In this document: piece by piece, positions 1-7,534 of the stretch
Numbering within the stretch: the stretch's first letter is position 1
Layout: every line of letters starts with the position of its first letter
Assembly (NCBI GenBank): GCA_965221635.1
Contig: OZ244902.1
Coordinates: forward strand, 2,604,001-2,668,000
Direction: 5' to 3'
Length of the DNA: 64,000 bases
Source: JAAXHB01 sp965221635
Lineage (GTDB): Bacteria; Actinomycetota; Acidimicrobiia; Acidimicrobiales; Aldehydirespiratoraceae
Notes under the pieces: model-generated
The model's input: only the letters and a program-made list of their open reading frames with translations
Told to the model about the DNA's origin: nothing
The model's database searches: none
Program-made: the position numbers and the translations under genes

Positions 1-499
1 TGGCACTGTCGCCGGTGGGACTGTCGCCGGGGTGGCGGTCTTGAACACCCTTGGGACGGGAGACGTCGTTGCCGTTGCCCGTGGTGGCGGTGAGGTCTTC
101 CTCGGCGAGGCCGTTGAGCAGCGCAACAACGAGGCCCACCACGATCAGGGCGACACCCACGTCGAACACCAGCGCACTGCCTGACTTCACCTCACCGAAC
201 AGCGGCAACTCAACGGAGATCACTTTCTGGTCCAGCAGCGGGTCTCCCCACAGCACCGGCGCCACCGCCGTGGCAGCCACCACCGCCATGCCTGAGGCCA
301 CCAGACCCGAAACGTGAGTGGGTCGTTGCAGCCCGGCCACCGAACGCAACGTGAGCACCGCGCCGAACACCAACCCCGCGGCGAAACCACCACCAGGTCG
401 GTTGTGACCGGCGAACAACAGGTAGGCGCCAACCACCAGAGCCAGCGGACTCGCGGCACGAATGCCGAGATGAACGATGGGAGACCGTGACCTGATCAC
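1..499 (-). CDS. mrpB: MrpB/MnhB-type Na+/H+ antiporter subunit (3' end outside the window)
   Basis: Membrane subunit of the multi-subunit Mrp cation/proton antiporter, acting in the cytoplasmic membrane together with MrpA. Read from a GTG at 499, with an in-frame TGA two codons upstream that fixes the 5' limit. The frame stays open for all 166 codons to the window edge. Early on it shows the MnhB-type stretch YLLFAGHNRPGGGFAAGLV, followed by further hydrophobic segments around residues 60-75 and 115-130. It lies downstream of mrpA on the same strand, the normal Mrp order, but 166 bases separate the two genes where Mrp genes usually overlap. The residues after about 135 are hydrophilic, and the C-terminus is not visible. 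Fairly sure of the family; the start is less certain because no clear ribosome binding site is seen. Confidence 0.72.
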   Translation of the reverse strand, partial: MIRSRSPIVHLGIRAASPLALVVGAYLLFAGHNRPGGGFAAGLVFGAVLTLRSVAGLQRPTHVSGLVASGMAVVAATAVAPVLWGDPLLDQKVISVELPLFGEVKSGSALVFDVGVALIVVGLVVALLNGLAEEDLTATTGNGNDVSRPKGVQDRHPGDSPTGDSA

Positions 500-665
500 C
501 GGTCACCCCCAAAGCACGTCACCGGCCACCACAGACGGATCACCGGACACCGCAGACGGATCACCGGGCACTGCGGGCGGATCGCGAGAAAACCCAGGGG
601 GCGCGTGGGACAGTCCCGAAGAACTGTGTGCCAGTCCGGGCGGATCGTGGGGCAGTCGGGGCGGG
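500..665. repeat. mrpA-mrpB spacer with degenerate 21-bp tandem repeats
   Basis: The spacer contains about three copies of a 21-base unit. The 15-base core CAGACGGATCACCGG is exact at 532-546 and 553-567 and decayed near 574-588. Weaker echoes (GGGCGGATCG) follow near 640. Because 21 is a multiple of three, all copies stay open in several frames, which explains spurious Pro/Asp/Gly-rich reading frames here. No credible gene is seen. Confidence 0.6.
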
Positions 666-2930
666 TCATCGGGCTCGCTCCAGGCGGTTGATGCGCGCCA
701 GGGCGAGCACCCCCACCGCAACCGTGGCCAGCACCACAACCTCGCCGAGGGTGTCCAATGCCCGAATGTCGGTGAGGATCACGTTCACCACGTTCTTGCC
801 GCCGCCTTCGTCAACAGCGGCCTCGGTGAGTTCGTCGACGGGGGCGCGGCCCGCGGAGCGAGCTCCCGCTGAGGCCAGCGACGCGGTCACCGCAAGTCCA
901 CCCGCGCCGGCTAGGAGGACTCGGATGGTGCGCCAGGTGTTTGTGGTGGCTGGGAACCGGCGGCGCAGGCGCCCGAGTCCGAGAACGAAGGCCACCACCA
1001 CGATGGTCTCCACCAGAAGCTGGGTGAGTGCCAGGTCGGGCGCGCCGCGCACCACGAACAGCGCGGAGATGCCGAGACCCACCGCGCCCAGCGTGAGAGC
1101 GGCACCGAGACGGGAGTGCAGCACCGTTCCCACCGCGGCTGATCCCACCACCGCCACACCGATAACCGGTTCGAGCGGTTGATCCCACCACACCAGATGT
1201 CCGTCGCTAACCGACGCGAAGAACGGAATCGTGGCGATCAGCGCTGCAAGGCCCATGGTGGCCACATACACCGGCAGCGAGCCGTGCTGGAACAGTGCGG
1301 TGATTCGGGGCGACCAGTTGAGCACGCCGTCTATGAGTCTGTCGGCCCGATCCGCGCCAACCGGGGACGGTGCGGGTGCCACGCCACGGCGAACGACCAC
1401 CACGCCCAGGGCGGCCCCGGCCAACAGCACCGCCACAGAGATCACGAACGCGTTGGTGAGTCCCGGCCATTGGATCAACTCGTAGGCATCGGCCTTGGCG
1501 TTGAGCTCGATTGCCGCGGGTGACACGATGCGATTCGCGCCGCTCACCACGAAGTAGCCCACGATCCCCCCGGCGGCGCACAGAACCGACGGCACCACCA
1601 TCGTCATCCGCCGGGGCCCCACCGCGGTGCCGACAGGTGCGCCGCCCGAGCCAGGGCCGAACACGCCAACCAGCAACCGGGTGGTGTAGGCCACCGTGAG
1701 CACAGATCCGGCCACGATCGCACCGGTGAACATCAGGCGCTCCGTGCCGCTGAGGCCAAGTGCGGCTTCGATGGCGGCTTCCTTGGCCATGAAACCGATC
1801 AGCGGGGGCGCCCCGGCCATCGACACCCCGGCCGCAACCGCCACCCCGAACGCCACCGGCATCGAGCGCCAAAGCCCGCTCAGCACAGCGATGTCGCGGG
1901 TGCCGGTGCGAACGTCCACCTCGCCCACCACCAGGAACAGCGCCGCTTTGAACAAGCCGTGCGCCAACAGGATCGCCAACCCCGCAAATGCCGCCTTGGC
2001 GGATCCCACCGAGAACAAGGTCACCATCAGGCCCAACTGCGAAACGGTGCCCCACGCCAGGATCAGCTTCGCGTCGCGATGACGCAGCGCGCCCACCGCG
2101 CCCCACAACATCGATGCAACACCGAACGCCGCGCCGAGCGTCTTCCAAGCGGCGGTGTCGGCGAACAACTGGCCCATCAGCGCCACCACCAACACCCCGG
2201 CTTTCACCATCGTGGCCGAATGCAGGTACGCGCTCACAGGAGTGGGTGCAGCCATCGCGCCTGGCAGCCACACATGGAACGGCACCTGAGCCGATTTGGT
2301 GGCGGCGCCCACCAGTATCAGCACCGCGGCCAGCCACGCGGTGGTGCCGGTGGCGGGGTGAAGTTCGGTGAGGTTGGCGGTGCCGGCGTCGTTGGCCAGC
2401 ACCAGCAGTCCGGCCAACAGCACCAGCCCACCGGCGCCGGTGATCATCAAAGCGGTGCGCGCCGCGGCGCTAACGGCAGGGTCGGTGTGTTTGTGGCCGA
2501 TCAACAAGAACGACGTCACAGAGGTGAGTTCCCAGAAGATGAACAAAGTCCAGATCGACTCGGCCCACACCATTCCCAGCATCGACACCGAGAACGCCAA
2601 CAGTGTGGCCGGGAAGCGCACCCCGCCGGCCACCTTCCCGAAGTAGCCGATGGCGTACACGAACACCAGCGCACCGATGCCCGACACCAGCAGCGTCATC
2701 AGTTCGGCCATTGCGCCCACCCGGAAACGCAACGACAAGCCCAGGCCCTCCACCCACATCAACTCGGCAACGCCCGGTTCGGCGCCGTCAACCAGGCGCC
2801 ACGCCACCCACACAGTGGTGATCAGCGGAGCGACCGCCGCCACAGCGAGGGCTGCTCGCATGGATCGGCGACCCACCACCCCTGCCGCCACCACACCCAA
2901 GATGTGCGCACCTAGCAGGCCCAGGATCAC
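666..2930 (-). CDS. mrpA: MrpA/MnhA-type Na+/H+ antiporter subunit A
   Basis: Large polytopic subunit of the Mrp antiporter, homologous to the proton-pumping NuoL/NuoN subunits of complex I, with MbhD/MbhE-like domains at its C-terminus. About 754 residues from the GTG at 2930, near the lower end of the usual MrpA length. Visible features are repeated membrane helices throughout, the core motif FWELTSVTSFLLIG, the HSATMVKAGV segment typical of antiporter-like subunits, and near the C-terminus the MbhD-like stretch RGAPDLALTQLLVE and the MbhE-like TLGEVVVLATVAVG. A longer frame begins at a TTG at 2981, but that would overlap the start of the divergent methyltransferase gene, so GTG 2930, immediately before the first hydrophobic helix, is preferred. 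It is followed by mrpB on the same strand. Confidence 0.9.
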   Translation of the reverse strand: MILGLLGAHILGVVAAGVVGRRSMRAALAVAAVAPLITTVWVAWRLVDGAEPGVAELMWVEGLGLSLRFRVGAMAELMTLLVSGIGALVFVYAIGYFGKVAGGVRFPATLLAFSVSMLGMVWAESIWTLFIFWELTSVTSFLLIGHKHTDPAVSAAARTALMITGAGGLVLLAGLLVLANDAGTANLTELHPATGTTAWLAAVLILVGAATKSAQVPFHVWLPGAMAAPTPVSAYLHSATMVKAGVLVVALMGQLFADTAAWKTLGAAFGVASMLWGAVGALRHRDAKLILAWGTVSQLGLMVTLFSVGSAKAAFAGLAILLAHGLFKAALFLVVGEVDVRTGTRDIAVLSGLWRSMPVAFGVAVAAGVSMAGAPPLIGFMAKEAAIEAALGLSGTERLMFTGAIVAGSVLTVAYTTRLLVGVFGPGSGGAPVGTAVGPRRMTMVVPSVLCAAGGIVGYFVVSGANRIVSPAAIELNAKADAYELIQWPGLTNAFVISVAVLLAGAALGVVVVRRGVAPAPSPVGADRADRLIDGVLNWSPRITALFQHGSLPVYVATMGLAALIATIPFFASVSDGHLVWWDQPLEPVIGVAVVGSAAVGTVLHSRLGAALTLGAVGLGISALFVVRGAPDLALTQLLVETIVVVAFVLGLGRLRRRFPATTNTWRTIRVLLAGAGGLAVTASLASAGARSAGRAPVDELTEAAVDEGGGKNVVNVILTDIRALDTLGEVVVLATVAVGVLALARINRLERAR

Positions 2931-2980
2931 GGGTCTTACGATATGGCCGAGATGAAATCTCCATGAGGTGACAAATCGCA

Positions 2981-4123
2981 ATGAGGCACAGCAGCGAACG
3001 CATTCTCACCACCCACGTGGGGAGCCTGCCCAGATCCGAGGCGGTCACTCGTGGAGTGTTCGCCATCGAGAACGGCGATCCGGTTGACCTGCAAGCGCAT
3101 GACCGTGAGATCACCGCCGCGGTTCACGACGTGGTGCAACGTCAGGTGGCGTCAGGGGTGGACGTGGTGAGCGACGGCGAGATGAGCAAGCTCAGTTACG
3201 CCACGTACATCAAGTACCGGATCACCGGTTTCGCCGGTGACAGTCCCCGCCGGGCACCCGCCGATCTCGAGGCGTACCCGTCTTTCTTGCAACGCCAGGC
3301 CGCCACGGGGGGCACGCCCACCTACACGCGCCCCCAGTGTGTGGGCCCGATCGAGGTGGCTGACATGGGCCCCTGCCGCCAGGACATTGCCAACTTCGCG
3401 GCGGCCGTCGACGCGCACGGCCCTCACGAGGGGTTCATGAACGCCGCCTCGCCCGGGGTGATCGCCTTGTTCCAACCCGACGCCTATTACGGCGACCACG
3501 AGGCGTACCTGTACGCGCTCGCGGAGGCGATGCGCCCCGAGTATGAGGCCATCACCCAAGCCGGTTTCGTGTTGCAGCTCGACTCGCCCGACCTGGGGTT
3601 GGGTCGTCACATGATGTTCAAGGATCAACCCGACGCCGAGTACGAACGCCTGGCCCGCACCCATGTTGAGGCGCTAAACCACGCGGTGCGCAACATTGAC
3701 GCCGACCGGATGCGCCTGCACGTGTGCTGGGGCAACTACGAGGGCCCCCACACTCACGACGCGCCCATGTCGCAGGTGCTGCCAATAGCTCTGGGCGCCA
3801 AGCCTCAGGCGTTGCTGTTCGAGTCCGCCAACCCGCGCCACGCCCACGAATGGGTCACCTTCGCCGAGGCGGACATTCCCGAAGACAAGATCCTGGTGCC
3901 CGGCGTGATCGACACCACCACCCATTTCGTGGAGCATCCCGAGCTGATCGCGCAGCGCATCGAACGCTTCGCACAGATAGTGGGCCGTGAGCGGGTGATG
4001 GCAGGAACCGACTGCGGTTTCTCCACGTTCGCCGGGTACGCCGGGATCGACCCCGAGATTGCCTACGCCAAGCTCGCGTCCCTGGCCGAGGGGGCAAGCC
4101 TCGCCTCGTCCCGGCTCTGGTGA
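2981..4123 (+). CDS. Cobalamin-independent methionine synthase-like methyltransferase (MetE C-terminal domain)
   Basis: A 380-residue single-domain protein of the MetE C-terminal (UROD/MetE-like) barrel family. Zinc ligands are in place: His247 and Cys249 in LHVCWGN, Glu281 in LLFESANP, and Cys345 in GTDCGFST. The N-terminus begins with the family hallmark THVGSLPR. Full MetE is about 750 residues with a duplicated barrel; this short form has only the catalytic half. Such proteins include methyltransferases of unknown thiol acceptor and relatives of epoxyalkane:coenzyme M transferase, so the methyl donor and thiol substrate cannot be assigned. A GAGGTG lies a little far (about 12 bases) upstream of the ATG. 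Divergent from mrpA with only 50 bases between starts. Confidence 0.85.
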   Translation: MRHSSERILTTHVGSLPRSEAVTRGVFAIENGDPVDLQAHDREITAAVHDVVQRQVASGVDVVSDGEMSKLSYATYIKYRITGFAGDSPRRAPADLEAYPSFLQRQAATGGTPTYTRPQCVGPIEVADMGPCRQDIANFAAAVDAHGPHEGFMNAASPGVIALFQPDAYYGDHEAYLYALAEAMRPEYEAITQAGFVLQLDSPDLGLGRHMMFKDQPDAEYERLARTHVEALNHAVRNIDADRMRLHVCWGNYEGPHTHDAPMSQVLPIALGAKPQALLFESANPRHAHEWVTFAEADIPEDKILVPGVIDTTTHFVEHPELIAQRIERFAQIVGRERVMAGTDCGFSTFAGYAGIDPEIAYAKLASLAEGASLASSRLW

Positions 4124-4248
4124 CGCGGGTTGCATCAGGGGTCGGGGAAGACGGCAATGGTGGTTGCCGGTGCTGCGACCAAACCCGGCGGCGGCTGGTG
4201 TGAGGCCGTGACCTTTCCGTCAACCGACACCGGCTCACGGCCCGGCCG

Positions 4249-5826
4249 ATGGTGAGACCGTCGTTCGGCCCGGAGCCGCTCACGCCAACGGCCTTCCTTG
4301 ACCGCAGTGCCGTGGTGTGCGGCGACCGCATCGCGGTGGTTGACGGCGATGTTGAGTTCACCTACACCGAGTTGCGTGATCGTTGCGAGCGCCTGGCCGG
4401 GATGCTCAAGGCGAGGAGTGTCGGGCCGGGTGATCGGGTTTCGTTGCTTGCGCCCAACACCCATGCCGCGCTGGAGGCGCACTACGGGGTGCCGTGGGCG
4501 GGGGCGGTGCTCAACGCGCTCAACACTCGGCTGTCGGTGCCTGAGTTGGCTTACATCGTGGGCCACGCGGGTTCCCTGATTCTGATTTGTGACGTGTCGC
4601 TGGCCGATGTGGGGCGTGCGGTGGTTGACCGGCTCGACGCCCCGGTGGAGCTGATCGAGTGTGGCGAGCCGTCGTCAACCTACGAAACCGAACTCGCCCA
4701 GGCTGTGGCCCATCGTGTGGCGGTTGGCGACGAGTGGGGCTTGTTGAGCCTCAACTACACCTCGGGCACCACCGGGCTGCCCAAGGGCGTGATGTACGCG
4801 CACCGAGGGGCGTACCTGCAGGCGCTGGCAATGGCCACCCAGTCCGGGTTGGACTCCTCGGCGGTGTTTCTGTGGACGTTGCCGATGTTTCACTGCAACG
4901 GCTGGTGCTTCCCGTGGGCCGTGACCGCAGTGGGAGGCACCCATGTGGCCCTTCACGAAGTGCGACCCGACCTGATTTGGGACGCGATCCGCCATCGCGG
5001 GGTAACCCATTTCAACGCCGCTCCGACGGTGCTCACGATGCTCGTGAACCACCCCGAGGCGACACCCGCGGCCCGCACGATTCGTGTGGCAACCGGCGGT
5101 GCGCCACCATCGCCGAGTTTGCTCACCGACCTGGCGGCGTTGAACATGGACGTAACCCACCTGTACGGCCTCACCGAAACGTACGGGCCTGCGGTGATTT
5201 GCGACTGGCGCGCCGAATGGGACGCCCACGAACCGTCCGCTCAGGCGGCTCGCAAGGCCCGTCAGGGGGTGTCGAACGTGGTGGGAATGCCGTTGCGAGT
5301 GATCGACAACCACGGCAACGACGTGCCCGCCGACGGAGAGACTCGTGGTGAGGTGGTGTTGCGCGGCAACAACGTGATGATCGGCTACTACCGCGATCCC
5401 GAGGCCACCGCGGCTGCCACGGCCGAGCTGGACGGCGGCGCATGGTTCCGCACCGGCGATGTGGGGGTGATGCACCCCGACAACTACCTGGAGTTGCGTG
5501 ACCGTGCCAAGGACGTGATCATCAGCGGAGGCGAGAACATCGCCTCGATCGAGGTGGAACAGGTGCTCGACAGCCACCCCGACGTGGTGGAGAGCGCGGT
5601 GGTGGCCGAACCCCACGACACCTGGGGCGAAGTGCCCGTGGCGTTCGTTGCGCTGCGCCCCGGCGCAGCGGTGACGGATGCCGATTTGATCGCGCACGTC
5701 AAGGATCGCATCGCCCGTTTCAAGGCGCCGAGGCGGATCGTGCGAGGCGACCTTCCCAAGACCGGCACCGGCAAGATCCAGAAGTTCCGACTGCGCGAGC
5801 TGCTGGCCGACCAAGCCCAGGGTTGA
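4249..5826 (+). CDS. Acyl-CoA synthetase (AMP-forming)
   Basis: Adenylate-forming enzyme that activates a carboxylic acid with ATP and loads it on coenzyme A. 525 residues, normal for medium-chain or plant-AAE-like acyl-CoA synthetases. Motifs in order: P-loop-like YTSGTTGLPKG (residues 170-180), YGLTET (306-311), FRTGDVGV (about 404), the hinge RDRAKDVIISGGENI, and the C-terminal catalytic lysine in GTGKIQK (Lys509). No signal peptide. The gene stands alone after the MetE-like gene, 125 bases away, and no acyl-CoA dehydrogenase is adjacent, so the acid substrate cannot be told from context. Confidence 0.92.
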   Translation: MVRPSFGPEPLTPTAFLDRSAVVCGDRIAVVDGDVEFTYTELRDRCERLAGMLKARSVGPGDRVSLLAPNTHAALEAHYGVPWAGAVLNALNTRLSVPELAYIVGHAGSLILICDVSLADVGRAVVDRLDAPVELIECGEPSSTYETELAQAVAHRVAVGDEWGLLSLNYTSGTTGLPKGVMYAHRGAYLQALAMATQSGLDSSAVFLWTLPMFHCNGWCFPWAVTAVGGTHVALHEVRPDLIWDAIRHRGVTHFNAAPTVLTMLVNHPEATPAARTIRVATGGAPPSPSLLTDLAALNMDVTHLYGLTETYGPAVICDWRAEWDAHEPSAQAARKARQGVSNVVGMPLRVIDNHGNDVPADGETRGEVVLRGNNVMIGYYRDPEATAAATAELDGGAWFRTGDVGVMHPDNYLELRDRAKDVIISGGENIASIEVEQVLDSHPDVVESAVVAEPHDTWGEVPVAFVALRPGAAVTDADLIAHVKDRIARFKAPRRIVRGDLPKTGTGKIQKFRLRELLADQAQG

Positions 5827-5928
5827 GAGCCCCAGGGGTTGGAACCAGAAGCGAGCGGCACGACCGCGCCACCGACACCACCAACTGAGCGGCTCGCTGC
5901 GAGGGTCCGCCCGACGGTGGTTGCCGCG

Positions 5929-5980
5929 GGGTTGTCAGCGCCGGATGTGAGCGCGGGTTGTCAGCGCTGAGTGTCAGCGC
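5929..5980. repeat. Short direct repeats at the 3' end of the aldehyde dehydrogenase gene
   Basis: GGGTTGTCAGCGC occurs exactly at 5929-5941 and 5955-5967, a period of 26 bases, and the last ten bases of the unit return with one change at 5971-5980, overlapping the stop codon of the aldehyde dehydrogenase. It lies between convergent genes. Function unknown; a slipped-strand duplication or part of a 3' mRNA structure are both possible. Confidence 0.45.
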
Positions 5981-7446
5981 AGGATGAAGGGGTTGGCCAC
6001 CGACGATTCCTGCGCCAGCCACACGGACTTGGTTTGCAGGTACTCCATCATTCCCTCGATGCCTGATTCGCGGCCCAGCCCGGAGCGCTTCCAGCCACCG
6101 AAAGGCGAGTTGAAACCCACCGCCCGGTAGGTGTTCACCCACACCGTGCCCGCGTCCACCGCGTCGGCGGTGCGAATGGCTCGTCCCAGGTTCTGGGTCC
6201 ACACACCCGCGGCGAGGCCGAAGTTGATGTCGTTGGCGATGGAGATCGCCTCGTCGTCGTCCTCGAATCCAATCACCGACAGCACCGGCCCGAACACTTC
6301 TTCTTGCGCGATGCGCATGTCGTTGGTGACCCCGGTGAACACGGTGGGTTGCACGAAACGTGTGCCCGAGGCGCCGGGCCCGTTGTAGGCGCCGCCGCCG
6401 AGCACGCACTTCGCGCCGCCGCCACGGGCGATGTCGATGTAGTCGAGAACCTTGCGGAACTGTGGCTCTGTGGTCACCGGCCCCACGTGGGTGTCATAGG
6501 ACATCGGGTCACCGATGGTGGCGGCGCCGGCCACCTCGATGAGACGTTCCACGAACCTGTCGTGGATCTTGTGGTGCACCAGAGCGCGTGACCCGGCAAT
6601 GCACGTCTGGCCGGTGGCCGCGAAGATGCCAGAGATCACGCCCATCACCGCGGCTTCGAACTCGGCGTCGTCGAACACGATGTTGGGTGACTTGCCGCCC
6701 AACTCCAAGGTGACTTTCTTGAGGTGGCGAGCCGCTGATTCGTAGATGCGCTGCCCGGTGAGGTCAGAACCGGTGAACGCGATCTTGGTGATGTCGGGAT
6801 GGTCGATGATCGCCTGGCCGCATTCGTTGCCGAATCCGGTCACAACGTTCACCACCCCGGGCGGAAACCCGGCCTCGGCGAACAGTTCGATGAACTGGAT
6901 CGTGGACGTGGACGTGAACTCCGAGGGTTTGATCACCGCGGTGTTGCCCGCGGCCAGCGCCGGCGCCAGCTTCCACGCCAGCAACAGCAACGGCGAGTTC
7001 CAGGCGGTGATCAGCCCGACCACCCCGAGCGGTTCGTGTGTGGTGTAGTTCAACACGCCCGGGCGGTCCAGGGGGATCACCGAGCCTTCGATCTTGTCGG
7101 CGAGCCCGCCGAAGTACCGGTACCACTCGGCGGTGAGCACGGCTTGGGCGCCCATCTCGGCGATCAGCTTGCCGTTGTCTCGCACCTCGGCCACGCCCAG
7201 CCGTTCGGCTTCTCGTTCGATCAGATCGGCGAGCCTCATCAGCAGCTTGCCTCTGGCGGTGGGGGTGGTGGCCTTCCAGTTGGCGAACGCCGCTCTCGCC
7301 GCGGTCACCGCCCGGTCCACGTCGTCGGCGGTGCTGCGAGCCACCCGCGCCCACACCTCACACGTGTAGGGATTGTCGCTGTCGAGGTACTCACCCGACA
7401 GTGGCGCCACCATCTCGCCACCGATGTAATTCCCAAAAGTCTCCAT
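5974..7446 (-). CDS. NAD(P)+-dependent aldehyde dehydrogenase
   Basis: Oxidises an aldehyde to the acid with NAD(P)+. 490 residues from the ATG at 7446, which has AAGGAG seven bases upstream; a longer frame to 7662 would run across the divergent promoter and is rejected. Motifs: the cofactor/substrate loop GLITAWNSPLLLLAWK, the general base Glu in VTLELGGKSPNIVF, the nucleophile Cys in ATGQTCIAGSR, and the C-terminal EEVFGPVLSV and FGGWKRSGLGRE signatures, all in the expected order and spacing for the ALDH superfamily. Its start is 88 bases from the divergent molybdopterin oxidoreductase, with a pair of direct repeats between them, so shared regulation is plausible. Confidence 0.93.
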   Translation of the reverse strand: METFGNYIGGEMVAPLSGEYLDSDNPYTCEVWARVARSTADDVDRAVTAARAAFANWKATTPTARGKLLMRLADLIEREAERLGVAEVRDNGKLIAEMGAQAVLTAEWYRYFGGLADKIEGSVIPLDRPGVLNYTTHEPLGVVGLITAWNSPLLLLAWKLAPALAAGNTAVIKPSEFTSTSTIQFIELFAEAGFPPGVVNVVTGFGNECGQAIIDHPDITKIAFTGSDLTGQRIYESAARHLKKVTLELGGKSPNIVFDDAEFEAAVMGVISGIFAATGQTCIAGSRALVHHKIHDRFVERLIEVAGAATIGDPMSYDTHVGPVTTEPQFRKVLDYIDIARGGGAKCVLGGGAYNGPGASGTRFVQPTVFTGVTNDMRIAQEEVFGPVLSVIGFEDDDEAISIANDINFGLAAGVWTQNLGRAIRTADAVDAGTVWVNTYRAVGFNSPFGGWKRSGLGRESGIEGMMEYLQTKSVWLAQESSVANPFILR

Positions 7447-7458
7447 CACCAAGTCTCC

Positions 7459-7490
7459 TTGCTTGGGTGGCAAGATAGTTGCTTGGGTGG
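7459..7490. promoter_or_regulatory. Direct-repeat pair between divergent genes, possible operator
   Basis: Two perfect copies of TTGCTTGGGTGG lie at 7459-7470 and 7479-7490, exactly 20 bases apart, which is about two helical turns. They sit between the aldehyde dehydrogenase and the divergent oxidoreductase, the first copy abutting the Shine-Dalgarno of the former. The spacing suits a dimeric regulator bound on one face of the helix, but no regulator is encoded next to it. Confidence 0.4.
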
Positions 7491-7534
7491 GATGATTGAT
7501 GCCCGCCTGTTTGGTGGCTAGGAATTGAGGATTG

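Noticed and set aside
4675..5814. 379-codon open frame opposite the acyl-CoA synthetase
   Set aside because: Composition is that of an antisense shadow, rich in His, Arg and Val, without any domain.
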